From Chloroflexota bacterium (lineage in GTDB: Bacteria; Chloroflexota; UBA6077; JACCZL01): DNA of 64,000 bases. The notes beneath the pieces were generated by a model. It was not told where the DNA came from. It did not search any database and saw nothing but the letters and a program-made list of their open reading frames with translations. The DNA lies in assembly GCA_020845495.1 (NCBI GenBank), contig JADLFM010000166.1, forward strand, positions 186,001 through 250,000, in the 5' to 3' direction. A program made the position numbers and the translations under genes. This document shows, in pieces, positions 1 to 9,483 of this stretch (positions within the stretch are counted from its first letter, which is position 1; the number at the start of each line of letters is the position of its first letter).

Positions 1-2
1 AG

Positions 3-1028
3 GCTGGCGACACCTACCCTCAGGGTGTGCAGAAGTATCTCCAACTCCCGGATGAGCTTCCGGACCGGGTGCGGACACGGGCGACCGAGATCACCGCGAG
101 CGCGCCAGACTCGTATGACAAGGCGCTGGCTATCGAAGCGTACCTCCGCTCGCTCTCTTACGATACTGGCGTTCCGCGCCCGCCGTCCGACCGAGACTGG
201 GTCGACTACACGCTGTTCGACGCGCAGGGCGGATACGCCGATTCGCTGGCGACGGCGATGACGGTGATGCTACGGTCGGTCGGCGTACCGGCTCGCGTTG
301 TCACCGGCTTCGCGCCCGGCCAGTACGACGAGAACGAGGGAGCCTTCATCCTCTACGAGAGTGAAGCGCACGCCTGGACCGAAGTCTTCTTCCCGCGCTA
401 CGGCTGGATGCCGTTCGAGCCGAGCGCGATTCGAACCCTGCCATTCCGTCTGAGCGACGCGTCGTCGATGTCCGATCTGCCCTTGGATGGCTCGTACTAC
501 GGCGAGAGCCCGGACGACTTCTTCGACGAGCCGCTCTACGGCGGGACGTTCGGCGACCTGCCGCCACCGCTCCCAGAGCGCCGCGACGAGATCTGGATCG
601 CCGGGCTAGCCGTCGTTCTTGCGCTCTCGGTGCTGGCCGGCGGCGCGTGGTTCGGGGCCGGGCTGCTCCTCCAACGTGGATTGACCACGCTGCCCTGGCA
701 CGTGCGCTGGTACGGCCAGTTCCGACGCCTGGCGGCCTGGGCAGGGCTGGCCGGACGACCGTCACAAACACCGTACGAATACGCCGACTGGCTGGCGTCG
801 CGCTATCCGGGTACCAAGACGATGGTGCGGCCTATCGCCGAGGTGTACGTCGAGGGTCTGTACAGCGGCCACGAACCAGGACCAGAACAACTGGCTCGCG
901 CGTCACGGGCCTGGGAGCAGGTCCGTCGGCCGCTCGCGCGACGGGTCTTCTTGCGCTGGATCATCTCCGCGCGCGAGCGTCTCGCGGCCGCCTGGGAGCG
1001 GATGCCGCGACGGCGGCGCACTGCTTGA
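3..1028 (+). CDS. Transglutaminase-like membrane protein, 3' part (5' end outside window)
   Basis: The reading frame is open from the left edge, so the true start lies upstream and only the C-terminal part is seen. The transglutaminase-core region is recognisable from its conserved spacing (MLRSVGVPARVVTGF, then EAHAWTEVFFPRYGW and FEPS). It is followed by one transmembrane segment (nt about 591-675) and an Arg-rich cytoplasmic tail like that of TgpA/DUF4129 proteins. The catalytic Cys normally found before the helix (G-Y-C) is Ala here (G-Y-A, codon 237-239), and the third triad position, usually Asp, is Glu. The His is kept. It may therefore be a non-catalytic member. Such genes often sit beside DUF58 and MoxR genes, but upstream context is missing. 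Confidence 0.85.
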   Translation, partial: AGDTYPQGVQKYLQLPDELPDRVRTRATEITASAPDSYDKALAIEAYLRSLSYDTGVPRPPSDRDWVDYTLFDAQGGYADSLATAMTVMLRSVGVPARVVTGFAPGQYDENEGAFILYESEAHAWTEVFFPRYGWMPFEPSAIRTLPFRLSDASSMSDLPLDGSYYGESPDDFFDEPLYGGTFGDLPPPLPERRDEIWIAGLAVVLALSVLAGGAWFGAGLLLQRGLTTLPWHVRWYGQFRRLAAWAGLAGRPSQTPYEYADWLASRYPGTKTMVRPIAEVYVEGLYSGHEPGPEQLARASRAWEQVRRPLARRVFLRWIISARERLAAAWERMPRRRRTA

Positions 1029-1053
1029 CACCTTTTTGTCCTTCCTCTACGAT
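1025..1053 (+). promoter_or_regulatory. Sigma-70-like promoter of the gcv operon
   Basis: TTGACA (1025-1030), a 17-base spacer and TACGAT (1048-1053). The -35 box overlaps the stop codon of the preceding gene. Transcription would start about 1060-1062, at the gcvT ATG, leaving no room for a Shine-Dalgarno sequence or a glycine riboswitch. Confidence 0.7.
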
Positions 1054-1061
1054 GCCGCCGT

Positions 1062-2222
1062 ATGACACTCGATCGACCGTCCGACGCTGGGCTGCTCGAA
1101 ACGGCCCTTCATGAGCGCCATGTCGCCGCCGGCGCCCGCATGGTGGATTTCGGCGGCTGGGATATGCCGATCCAGTACGGCAGCATTCGCGCCGAGCATA
1201 CGGCCGTCCGCACCGCGGTCGGGGTGTTCGACCTGTCCCATATGGGGCGGCTCTACGTGCACGGTGCACAGGCCCTCGATCTCGTCCAGGGGCTGACGGT
1301 CAATGACGCCGGCCGACTGGCCGTTGGGCGGGCGCAGTACTCGTTGATCTGTGGCGACGACGGCCGCATCCTCGACGACATCCTCGTCTACAACCTGGGC
1401 GATCAGTACTTGCTCGTCGTCAACGCATCGAACCGTCTGAAGCTCCTCGAGTGGATCGAGGAGCGGCGTCAGGGGCCGCTGGCGGGCCTGGATGCGACGG
1501 TCGAGGACGCCACGTTCGCAACCGTGATGATCGGGTTCCAGGGGCCGGCATCAGCGGCATTGCTCCAACTCCTGGCCGACGTGTCTCTGGACGATCTTCG
1601 GTACTACGCGGCAATTCAGGGGACAGTAGCGGGTCGGTCGGGGCTGATCGCACGCACCGGCTACACCGGCGAAGACGGCTTCGAAGTGATTGTCTCCCGT
1701 ACCGATGGCGAGGCCACCTGGGATACGCTGTTGGAGGCGCGGGCCGGGGTCACCCCGATGGCCTGTGGCCTGGGAGCGCGCGACACCCTTCGGCTGGAAG
1801 CCGGCATGCCGCTCTATGGCCACGAGATAGACGAGTCGCACAACCCCTACGAGGCCAGGCTCGGTCGAGTTGTGAAACTCGATAAGGGGCCGTTCGCCGG
1901 CCGTGACGCACTCCGCCAGATCAGCGAGCACGGTGCCGACAGAACCTTGATCGCCTTCGAGTTGACGGCGGGCGGGGTGCCGCGCCAGGGGTATCCGATT
2001 TCGATCGACGGAGTTGAGGTGGGGCAGGTCACGAGCGGCAACGTCTCGCCGAGCCTCGGCACGCCGATCGGCATGGCCTACGTGCCGACGCTGCGCTCGG
2101 AAGTTGGGACCGAACTGGCTGTCATCATCCGAGGCAAGCCCGTTCCGGGGCGTATCGTGAGCCTACCATTCTACGAACATCGAACCAGGCGCGGTACGCC
2201 ATCCGGCGCGTCGCGCGGCTGA
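1062..2222 (+). CDS. gcvT: Aminomethyltransferase, glycine cleavage T protein
   Basis: T protein of the glycine cleavage system: it transfers the aminomethyl carbon from lipoylated GcvH to tetrahydrofolate and releases ammonia. The 386-residue product has the usual family length. The N-terminal folate-binding GcvT domain starts near [10 protein letters not shown] and includes [10 protein letters not shown]. The C-terminal beta-barrel covers about residues 280-372 ([22 protein letters not shown]). It is the first gene of a tight gcvT-gcvH-gcvPA-gcvPB operon. The ATG lies only about 8 bases after a strong -10 box, so the mRNA is probably leaderless. Confidence 0.96.
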   Translation: MTLDRPSDAGLLETALHERHVAAGARMVDFGGWDMPIQYGSIRAEHTAVRTAVGVFDLSHMGRLYVHGAQALDLVQGLTVNDAGRLAVGRAQYSLICGDDGRILDDILVYNLGDQYLLVVNASNRLKLLEWIEERRQGPLAGLDATVEDATFATVMIGFQGPASAALLQLLADVSLDDLRYYAAIQGTVAGRSGLIARTGYTGEDGFEVIVSRTDGEATWDTLLEARAGVTPMACGLGARDTLRLEAGMPLYGHEIDESHNPYEARLGRVVKLDKGPFAGRDALRQISEHGADRTLIAFELTAGGVPRQGYPISIDGVEVGQVTSGNVSPSLGTPIGMAYVPTLRSEVGTELAVIIRGKPVPGRIVSLPFYEHRTRRGTPSGASRG

Positions 2223-2237
2223 GAGCGGAGGGGCGCC

Positions 2238-2618
2238 GTGGATCCGACGGATCGCCGGTACACAGAGGAGCACGAGTGGGTGAAACTGGACGGTGACGTC
2301 GCCGTTGTCGGCATTACCGACTTCGCCCAGGACCAGCTAGGCGACGTGGTGTACGTCGAGTTGCCAAAGATCGGGGACCGGGTCGAGGCCAAGAAGCCCT
2401 TCGGCGTGGTCGAGTCGGTCAAGACGGCCTCGGACCTGTATGCGCCCATCTCCGGCGTGGTTGCCGCGGTTAACAGTACGTTGACCGACGAGCCGCAGTC
2501 GATCAACGACGCGCCATACGAGGCTGGCTGGATCATCAAGGTCACCCCAGACAATCCGCGGGACATCGACGCGCTCCTGTCCGCGCAACAGTATGGCGAG
2601 CACGTCGCAAGCTCGTGA
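2238..2618 (+). CDS. gcvH: Glycine cleavage system H protein
   Basis: Lipoyl carrier protein that shuttles the aminomethyl group between the P, T and L proteins. The 126-residue length is typical. The lipoylation site is Lys62 in ESVKTAS, followed by the usual DLYAPISG turn. The GTG start at 2238 has a purine-rich ribosome site (GAGCGGAGGG) just upstream. It lies 15 bases after gcvT and 48 bases before gcvPA. No L protein (dihydrolipoyl dehydrogenase) gene is in the window, so it must be supplied from elsewhere. Confidence 0.97.
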   Translation: MDPTDRRYTEEHEWVKLDGDVAVVGITDFAQDQLGDVVYVELPKIGDRVEAKKPFGVVESVKTASDLYAPISGVVAAVNSTLTDEPQSINDAPYEAGWIIKVTPDNPRDIDALLSAQQYGEHVASS

Positions 2619-2666
2619 CGTCGGCAAGACTTTACAGTATCACGTAGCTAGAGGATTGATCCGCCG

Positions 2667-4022
2667 ATGGCGTTTGTTCCGCTCACTGCCGACGAACGGC
2701 AGGCCATGCTCGAAGCAGTCGGTGTCGAGTCAGTCACCGACCTCTTTGCCGACGTCCCGCATGACGTCCGCTTCCCGACACTCGACGTCCCGCCGCCGCT
2801 CTCCGAGATCGAGACGGTGGCCAAGATGGCTGACCTCGCACGTCGTAACCAGCCGGTGGGGCAACTGGCGTGCTTCGTCGGCGCGGGCGCGTACAACCAT
2901 TACAGCCCAAGCGTCGTCGGGCACATCATGGGCCGATCCGAGTTCTACACGTCGTATACGCCCTACCAGCCCGAGATGAGCCAGGGGACGCTGCAATACA
3001 GCTTCGAGTTCCAGAGCGCTGTCTGCGACCTGTTCGAGATGGACGTCGCGAATTCCTCGGTCTACGACGGCGCCTCCGCGACGGCTGAAGCGGTCCTGAT
3101 GGCGCTACGCGTCTCGCGGCGGCAGCGGGTGGTGCTGGATGGCTCAGTGCACCCGGAGTATCGTGGAGTCGTCGGCAGCTACCTGGACGGGCGGGGCGTG
3201 GACGTGGTCACGTCGGAGGTAACGCTCGAAAACGGCCGGCTTCGCCGACAGCCGGTTGCCGACCTGCTGGACGACGCGACGGCGTGTGTCGTCGTGCAAC
3301 AGCCGGACTTCTTCGGATCGGTCCGAGATTTCGAGCGGCTGGCAGCGCGGTGCCACGAGGTCGGGGCGTTGCTGGTCTACGTCGTCGGGGATCCGGTCTC
3401 ACTCGGGCTCTTGAAGACGCCCGGCGGCTGGGGCGCGGATATCGCGGTCGGTGAGGGCCAGGGGCTTGGCCTTCCACTCAACTTCGGGGGTCCGTACGTC
3501 GGCTTAATGACCTGCAAGCAGGAGCATCTCCGCCAGCTCCCAGGCCGGATCGTGGGTCAAACGGCCGATGGGGCCGGGCGGCGCGGGTTCGTGCTGACGC
3601 TCCAGGCCCGCGAGCAGCACATCCGGCGCGAAAAGGCGACCTCAAACATCTGTACCAGTCAGACGTTGCTCGCCCTCGGCGTCACGGTCTATCTTGCGGC
3701 CCTCGGCCCCCGGGGGCTAAGGCAGGCGGCCGGGTTGTCCCACAAGGCGGCGCGGGCGGTCGTGGAGGGCGTGGCTGACGTGCCAGGGTACACGGTGGTG
3801 AACGAAGGGCCGTTCTTCAACGAGGTGACCGTGCTCTGCCCGACCGACGCGGACGAGGTGCGACACGCGCTGGTGCCGTACGGAGTAATCGGCGGCTATC
3901 CCCTTGGCCGAGACTACCCGGGCTTCGAGCGGGCGCTCGTGTTCTGCACGACCGAGCAGACCAGTGAGTCGGAGATCGATCGGCTGCTCGCGGGGCTGCG
4001 TCGGATTGGAGGCGGGCAGTGA
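2667..4022 (+). CDS. gcvPA: Glycine dehydrogenase (decarboxylating) subunit 1
   Basis: N-terminal half of the split P protein. With GcvPB it forms the PLP-dependent glycine decarboxylase. It has 451 residues, the usual size for the alpha subunit, with the family blocks FVGAGAYNHY, PYQPEMSQGTLQ and GPYVGLMTCK. The split form is typical of thermophiles, Chloroflexota and Firmicutes rather than Proteobacteria. The stop codon overlaps the gcvPB GTG start (GTGA), so the two subunits are translationally coupled, which suits a 1:1 complex. Confidence 0.97.
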   Translation: MAFVPLTADERQAMLEAVGVESVTDLFADVPHDVRFPTLDVPPPLSEIETVAKMADLARRNQPVGQLACFVGAGAYNHYSPSVVGHIMGRSEFYTSYTPYQPEMSQGTLQYSFEFQSAVCDLFEMDVANSSVYDGASATAEAVLMALRVSRRQRVVLDGSVHPEYRGVVGSYLDGRGVDVVTSEVTLENGRLRRQPVADLLDDATACVVVQQPDFFGSVRDFERLAARCHEVGALLVYVVGDPVSLGLLKTPGGWGADIAVGEGQGLGLPLNFGGPYVGLMTCKQEHLRQLPGRIVGQTADGAGRRGFVLTLQAREQHIRREKATSNICTSQTLLALGVTVYLAALGPRGLRQAAGLSHKAARAVVEGVADVPGYTVVNEGPFFNEVTVLCPTDADEVRHALVPYGVIGGYPLGRDYPGFERALVFCTTEQTSESEIDRLLAGLRRIGGGQ

Positions 4023-5512
4023 GCGAGCCGCTGCTGTCCGAACTGAGCCGCCCGGGGCGCATCGGGCAGACCTTCGGCCCGCCAGAGCGCTGCCGAGGCG
4101 CGACGGACGATCTGCCGGCCGGGTTGCTGCGCGAGGAGCTACGGCTGCCGGAGATCGCCGAGCTCGACCTGGTGCGACACTTCACCCATCTGTCGGAGTT
4201 GAACGCGTCGGTCGATAATGCGTTCTACCCCCTCGGGTCGTGCACGATGAAGTACAACCCGAAGGTCAACGAGGACGTCGCACGGCTGCCGGGGTTTGCC
4301 AACATCCACCCCTACCAGCCCGAAGAGACGGTGCAGGGCGCGCTGGAGGCGATGCTCCAGTTGCGGAAACTGCTCGCCGCAATCACCGGCTTCGACGCTG
4401 TGACGTTGCAGCCGGCCGCCGGCGCGCAGGCCGAACTGTGCGGGATGCTGCTGATCCGAGCCTATCATCGGGCGCGCGGTGACGATCGTCGCACCAAGGT
4501 GCTGATCCCGGACTCGGCGCACGGGACCAACCCGGCAACGGCTGCGATGTGCGGCTACACGACGGTCGCGATTCCGACCGACGCGCACGGCAACGTCGAT
4601 CTCGAGCGCGTCAAGGCCGAGGCCGACGAGACAACGGTCGGCTTGATGCTCACCAACCCCAACACCCTTGGGCTGTTCGAGCAGCAGGTTCGAGAGGTGA
4701 CCGACGCGATCCACGCGGTCGGCGGGCTGGTGTACGGCGACGGTGCGAACCTGAACGCGATCCTCGGAGCCGTCAAGCCGGCCGACCTAGGCTTCGACGT
4801 CATGCACATCAATACCCACAAGACCTTCTCGACGCCCCACGGCGGCGGCGGGCCGGGCTGCGGGCCAGTGGCGGTGCGGGCGATCCTGGAGCCGTACCTG
4901 CCAACGCCCCTGATCGCACGACGGGACGACGGGTCGCTGTATTTCGACTGGGAGCGTCCAGAGTCGATCGGGAAGCTCAAGGGTTTCTGGGGACACTTCG
5001 GGGTGATCGTGCGGGCACTGACCTACATCACGATGCAGGGGGACAGCGGGCTGCGGGAGATCAGCGAAGCGGCGGTGCTGAACGCGAACTACCTGCGGGT
5101 GCTGCTGCACGATTCGTTCGACGTACCCTACGACCGCACGTGCATGCACGAGTTCGTGGCGTCTGGACGGCGGCAGAAACAACAGGGCGTACGAACTCTG
5201 GACATCGCCAAGCGTTTGATCGATTATGGGATCCATCCGCCGACGGTGTACTTCCCATTGATCGTCGAAGAGGCGATCATGATCGAGCCCACCGAAGGCG
5301 AGGCTAAGGACACGCTCGACCGATTCGTCACGATCATGCGGCAAATTGCCCGCGAGGCCGAGGATAATCCAGAGGTCGTCAAGGCGGCGCCGCACGATCG
5401 GGTGGTCGGCCGGTTGGACGAGGCGACGGCGGCGCGGCGCCCGGTGCTGCGCTGGTCATGGGACGCCGGGCACGATCGCGTGCATCCGGCACGCGGTAGG
5501 GATACAGGCTGA
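4019..5512 (+). CDS. gcvPB: Glycine dehydrogenase (decarboxylating) subunit 2
   Basis: C-terminal, PLP-binding half of the split glycine decarboxylase. It has 497 residues. The PLP lysine is Lys268 in the motif INTHKTFSTPHGGGGPG, and PLGSCTMKYNPK near the N terminus is also diagnostic. It starts with GTG overlapping the gcvPA stop. The last 20 or so residues are a variable tail. A putative ABC transporter ATPase gene follows 16 bases later in the same direction, so the gcv operon may extend into it. Confidence 0.97.
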   Translation: MSEPLLSELSRPGRIGQTFGPPERCRGATDDLPAGLLREELRLPEIAELDLVRHFTHLSELNASVDNAFYPLGSCTMKYNPKVNEDVARLPGFANIHPYQPEETVQGALEAMLQLRKLLAAITGFDAVTLQPAAGAQAELCGMLLIRAYHRARGDDRRTKVLIPDSAHGTNPATAAMCGYTTVAIPTDAHGNVDLERVKAEADETTVGLMLTNPNTLGLFEQQVREVTDAIHAVGGLVYGDGANLNAILGAVKPADLGFDVMHINTHKTFSTPHGGGGPGCGPVAVRAILEPYLPTPLIARRDDGSLYFDWERPESIGKLKGFWGHFGVIVRALTYITMQGDSGLREISEAAVLNANYLRVLLHDSFDVPYDRTCMHEFVASGRRQKQQGVRTLDIAKRLIDYGIHPPTVYFPLIVEEAIMIEPTEGEAKDTLDRFVTIMRQIAREAEDNPEVVKAAPHDRVVGRLDEATAARRPVLRWSWDAGHDRVHPARGRDTG

Positions 5513-5528
5513 TGAGGAGGGTCGTGGG

Positions 5529-6529
<1,001 letters not shown>

Positions 6530-6530
<1 letters not shown>

Positions 6531-7654
6531 TGGCGACTGAGACGAGGACCGGCGGAGCGCCGACGGCCGGCGCCGGCGGCAACGCGCTGCTGTCCGTCCG
6601 GCACTTGAAGATGCACTTCCCGATCACGCAGGGGATCATCCTGCAACGGCAGGTCGGGTCGGTCAAGGCCGTCGACGACGTCTCGTTCGACATCATGGCT
6701 GGTGAGACGCTCGGGCTCGTCGGTGAGTCGGGCTGCGGGAAGTCGACGACCGGGCGGGCGATCCTCCAGTTGTACAAGCCGACGGCCGGCGAGGTCATCT
6801 TTGAAGGCAAAGACCTCGTCAAGCTCGGCGGTGGCGAGATGCGGCGGATGCGCCGCGAACTGCAAATGATCTTCCAGGATCCGTACGCCTCGTTGAACCC
6901 CCGTATGACGGTCGGAAGTATCATCGGCGAGCCGCTGGAGATCCACAATCTGGCGAAGGGCCGAGCCAAGCAGGAGCGCGTGCAAGAACTGCTGCGGACG
7001 GTTGGGCTGAACCCGTACTTTGCCAATCGATACCCGCACGAGTTCAGTGGCGGCCAGCGCCAGCGCATTGGTATCGCCCGCGCGCTCGCGGTGGAGCCAA
7101 AGTTCATCGTCTGCGACGAGCCAATCTCAGCGCTGGACGTCTCGATTCAGGCCCAGATCATCAACCTGCTTGAAGAGCTACAGGAGAAGCTGGGCCTGAC
7201 CTACCTGTTCATCGCCCACGACCTGGCGGTGGTGCGGCACATCAGCAACCGGGTGGCGGTCATGTACGTCGGCAAGATCGTCGAGGTCACTGACCGCAAC
7301 GAGATCTTCGAGTCGCCGCTCCATCCGTACACCCGGGCGCTCCTCTCGGCAATCCCGATCCCGGACCCCGTGCTGGAAAAGCGTCGTGAGCGGATCATTG
7401 TGACCGGCGACGTGCCGAGCCCGGTGAATCCGCCGGCGGGCTGCCGGTTCAACCCACGCTGCCCGTACGCCGAGGACAACTGCCGCGTCGACGAGCCGCC
7501 GCTCGCGGAAGTCAAGCCCGGGCACTACGTCGCCTGCCACTACTGGGGCGAGATCGAGCGGGGCACCAAGCGGATCACGAACGAGGCGGAGATCCACCAG
7601 GGAACGCCGCTACCGGTCGCGCCTGCGCCCACGAACGGCACGTCGCGGAACTAG
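6530..7654 (+). CDS. dppF: Oligopeptide/dipeptide ABC transporter ATP-binding protein (DppF/OppF-like)
   Basis: Second ATPase of the importer, partner of the upstream DppD-like protein. It has 374 residues with Walker [10 protein letters not shown], signature [15 protein letters not shown], Walker [15 protein letters not shown], and the C-terminal cysteine motif ([15 protein letters not shown]...ACHYW). Its ATG overlaps the dppD stop by one base, which indicates coupling. The transmembrane and substrate-binding parts are absent from this neighbourhood, so the substrate cannot be named; the gcv operon context only hints at amino acids or short peptides. A strong hairpin follows. Confidence 0.93.
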
Positions 7655-7673
7655 GGCTTCGCGGCCCTGCACC

Positions 7674-7711
7674 GCATGGCCTCCGCTCCCACGCCGGAGC
7701 GGAGGCCATGC
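7674..7711 (+). terminator. Strong hairpin after the gcv-dpp operon
   Basis: Perfect 16-bp stem (GCATGGCCTCCGCTCC and its complement) with a 6-base loop, 19 bases after the dppF stop. There is no long T run, only GTCGTTCTG, so termination is likely but not proven. Confidence 0.65.
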
Positions 7712-7795
7712 GTCGTTCTGGGCATGGGGTGGGCAGGCATCTTGCATGCTCCGAGTAGCTGCCACTCGGTTGGGGTAGCGGCGTGGTCCGCCCGC

Positions 7796-7930
7796 ATTCG
7801 TGGCGGGCAGATTCGTGGCGGGCAGATTCGTGGCGGGCAGATTCGTGGCGGGCAGATTCGTGGCAGGCAGATTCGTGGCAGGCAGATTCGTGGCAGGCAG
7901 ATTCGTGGCAGGCAGATTCGTGGGAGGCGT
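7796..7930 (+). repeat. 15-bp tandem repeat (minisatellite) upstream of the nitroreductase-family gene
   Basis: Eight exact-length copies of ATTCGTGGCRGGCAG stand head to tail, with a degenerate ninth ending at the ribosome site of the next gene. The first four copies (7796-7855) carry GGCGGG and the next four (7856-7915) carry GGCAGG, so the array grew as blocks. There are no spacers, so it is not a CRISPR. The array is in frame with the following gene and would encode a repeated ADSWR/ADSWQ pentapeptide, but the better start codon lies after it. Confidence 0.95.
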
Positions 7931-7935
7931 GCGAC

Positions 7936-8400
7936 GTGGCTGACGTGCCGCTCTCTGACCGGGAGATTGTCGAGGAGTTTCGCCGGAGTGGCGGCACCGT
8001 GAGCGGCTTCGCTGCAGGTGTCCCGTTGATGTTGCTGACGACCATGGGCCGGCGCAGCGGCAAGCGTCACACCGTGCCGGTCGTGTACAGCCGCGACGGC
8101 GACCGTCTCATCCTGGTCGCGGCGAACGCTGGCTCCACGAAGAACCCGGACTGGTATTACAACGTGCTCGCGCACCCTGACGCGACCGTCGAGCTTGGGA
8201 GCGACACGCTCGAGGTCACGGCGAGCGTCGTTGAGGGGGAGCTACGGGACCGGATCGTCGCGAGCACCCGCGCGGCCTGGAAGTTTGCGCAGGCGAAGTT
8301 CCCCGGCTTACCTGTCATGCCGCCTGAAGCGGAGCGCCATATTCCAGTCATTGCCTTGACACCCCGGCGGCGGATCGCCGGATCATCCTCGTCAAGCTGA
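7936..8400 (+). CDS. Deazaflavin/F420-dependent nitroreductase family protein
   Basis: Small split-barrel protein of the DDN-type nitroreductase family (F420H2-dependent reductases acting on quinones or nitro compounds). The 154-residue product shows the family core LLTTMGRRSGKRHTVPVVY, then DRLILVAANAGSTKNPDWYYNVLAHPDATVELG. The GTG at 7936 is preferred: GGGAGG stands 8 bases before it, and it gives the usual length. A longer reading from 7783 would add an N-terminal pentapeptide repeat encoded by the minisatellite. The exact substrate and whether the host makes F420 cannot be told from this window. Confidence 0.85.
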   Translation: MADVPLSDREIVEEFRRSGGTVSGFAAGVPLMLLTTMGRRSGKRHTVPVVYSRDGDRLILVAANAGSTKNPDWYYNVLAHPDATVELGSDTLEVTASVVEGELRDRIVASTRAAWKFAQAKFPGLPVMPPEAERHIPVIALTPRRRIAGSSSSS

Positions 8401-8454
8401 CCCAGGCGCCTGCCATGTGTGACGGACTGCCCGGCGCCGCTGGACTGCGGACCC

Positions 8455-9366
8455 TCAGAGCGAGAGGGGGTCTTCGCCCTCTTCGAGCACGTTCAGCGCG
8501 CGCTCAGCGGCCTCGCGAATGATTGGGCGGCTGTCTTCGAGCGCGTAGATGAGTGCCTCACGGGCGTCCTCGCCGCCGATTTGCCCGAGCGAACGGAGCG
8601 CGGCAAGCCGCACCTCGAGTGAGTGGTCGTCTACCATGTCGGCGACCACGGCGGCGGCCTGCTCGTCGGCTATCTCGCCGAAGGCGCGAGCCACCTCCTG
8701 ACGAACGGACGGGTCGTCGTCAGTCGACTCACGCGTCAACGTATCGAGCCAATCCGGGTTGGCGGTGCGGCCCATCGCGCGGATCGCCCAGAGGCGCAAG
8801 GCGTCATCATGTGACGCGCGCTCGATGCGGGCGGCTATTTCGGCGTCGTCCAGGTAGCCGAGCGCAGCAAGCGCCTCGCGTCGTACACCTAGCGGCGCCC
8901 CATCGTCGTCCAGCGTCGACAGCAGGAAGGCACGCAGTGTCGGACGCCATCGATCGGGTAGCTCGCCAAGCTCAGCCTGAAGGGCGAACGGCGCGAGGTG
9001 AGCGCAGGCGGCCTCGCGAACGTTCGGGTCCGGATCTTCGTCAGCGCAACGAACCAGCGCGTCGAGCAGGGCCGGCCCATTCTCTTCGTGGATCGCCTCA
9101 ACCGCGAGCCGCCGAACGCTCGGATCGACGTCGGCCAGGGCGATGCCGTAGATCGCGTTGAAGTCCTGACGGGGGTTGGCGCGTTCGGAGCGGGCGAGTT
9201 GCGTCAGCACCTCGCGGCGACGCTCTGGCGCCAGTCCACGCCAGGTCCGCTCGACCGCTTCCAGGTCGTGGCTGACGAGGTGGGACAAAGCACCGAGGGA
9301 TTCGGCCGGTAACTCACCCGGCTGGCCGAGCGCATCGACCGCATGTGCGAAGCGCTGTTCCTCCAT
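8455..9366 (-). CDS. HEAT-repeat protein
   Basis: 303-residue alpha-helical repeat protein. Recurring units of about 30 residues follow the pattern DPSVRRLAVEAIHE, DPNVREAACAHL, DPSVRQEVARAFGEI, SLEVRLAALRSLGQI and RPIIREAAERALN, typical of HEAT or PBS-lyase HEAT-like repeats. It has no signal peptide or membrane segment and is acidic overall. HEAT proteins usually act as binding scaffolds; the partner is unknown. The ATG has a good ribosome site (GAGGAGG) 7-8 bases upstream. It lies 117 bases downstream of proS in the same direction and may be cotranscribed. Confidence 0.88.
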   Translation of the reverse strand: MEEQRFAHAVDALGQPGELPAESLGALSHLVSHDLEAVERTWRGLAPERRREVLTQLARSERANPRQDFNAIYGIALADVDPSVRRLAVEAIHEENGPALLDALVRCADEDPDPNVREAACAHLAPFALQAELGELPDRWRPTLRAFLLSTLDDDGAPLGVRREALAALGYLDDAEIAARIERASHDDALRLWAIRAMGRTANPDWLDTLTRESTDDDPSVRQEVARAFGEIADEQAAAVVADMVDDHSLEVRLAALRSLGQIGGEDAREALIYALEDSRPIIREAAERALNVLEEGEDPLSL

Positions 9367-9483
9367 CGTGCTGCCTCCTCGAAATGCCTGAGCTCAGGTG
9401 TGGTGGGACCGTGGCGCTCTCTTACCCCTTCCGTTCGGAAAGGTCGCCGGCCAGTGGCAAGGTGCGCCACGGCGCTGGCACGG

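Noticed and set aside
5346..5528. N-terminal extension of the DppD-like ATPase overlapping gcvPB
   Set aside because: Arg-rich, out-of-family sequence; the GTG at 5529 has a strong ribosome site.
7796..7930. CRISPR array
   Set aside because: The 15-bp units are directly adjacent with no spacers, and no cas genes are present.
7783..7935. In-frame pentapeptide repeat as N terminus of the nitroreductase-family protein
   Set aside because: A GTG with a good ribosome site follows the repeat and gives the usual family length; upstream translation has no visible ribosome site.
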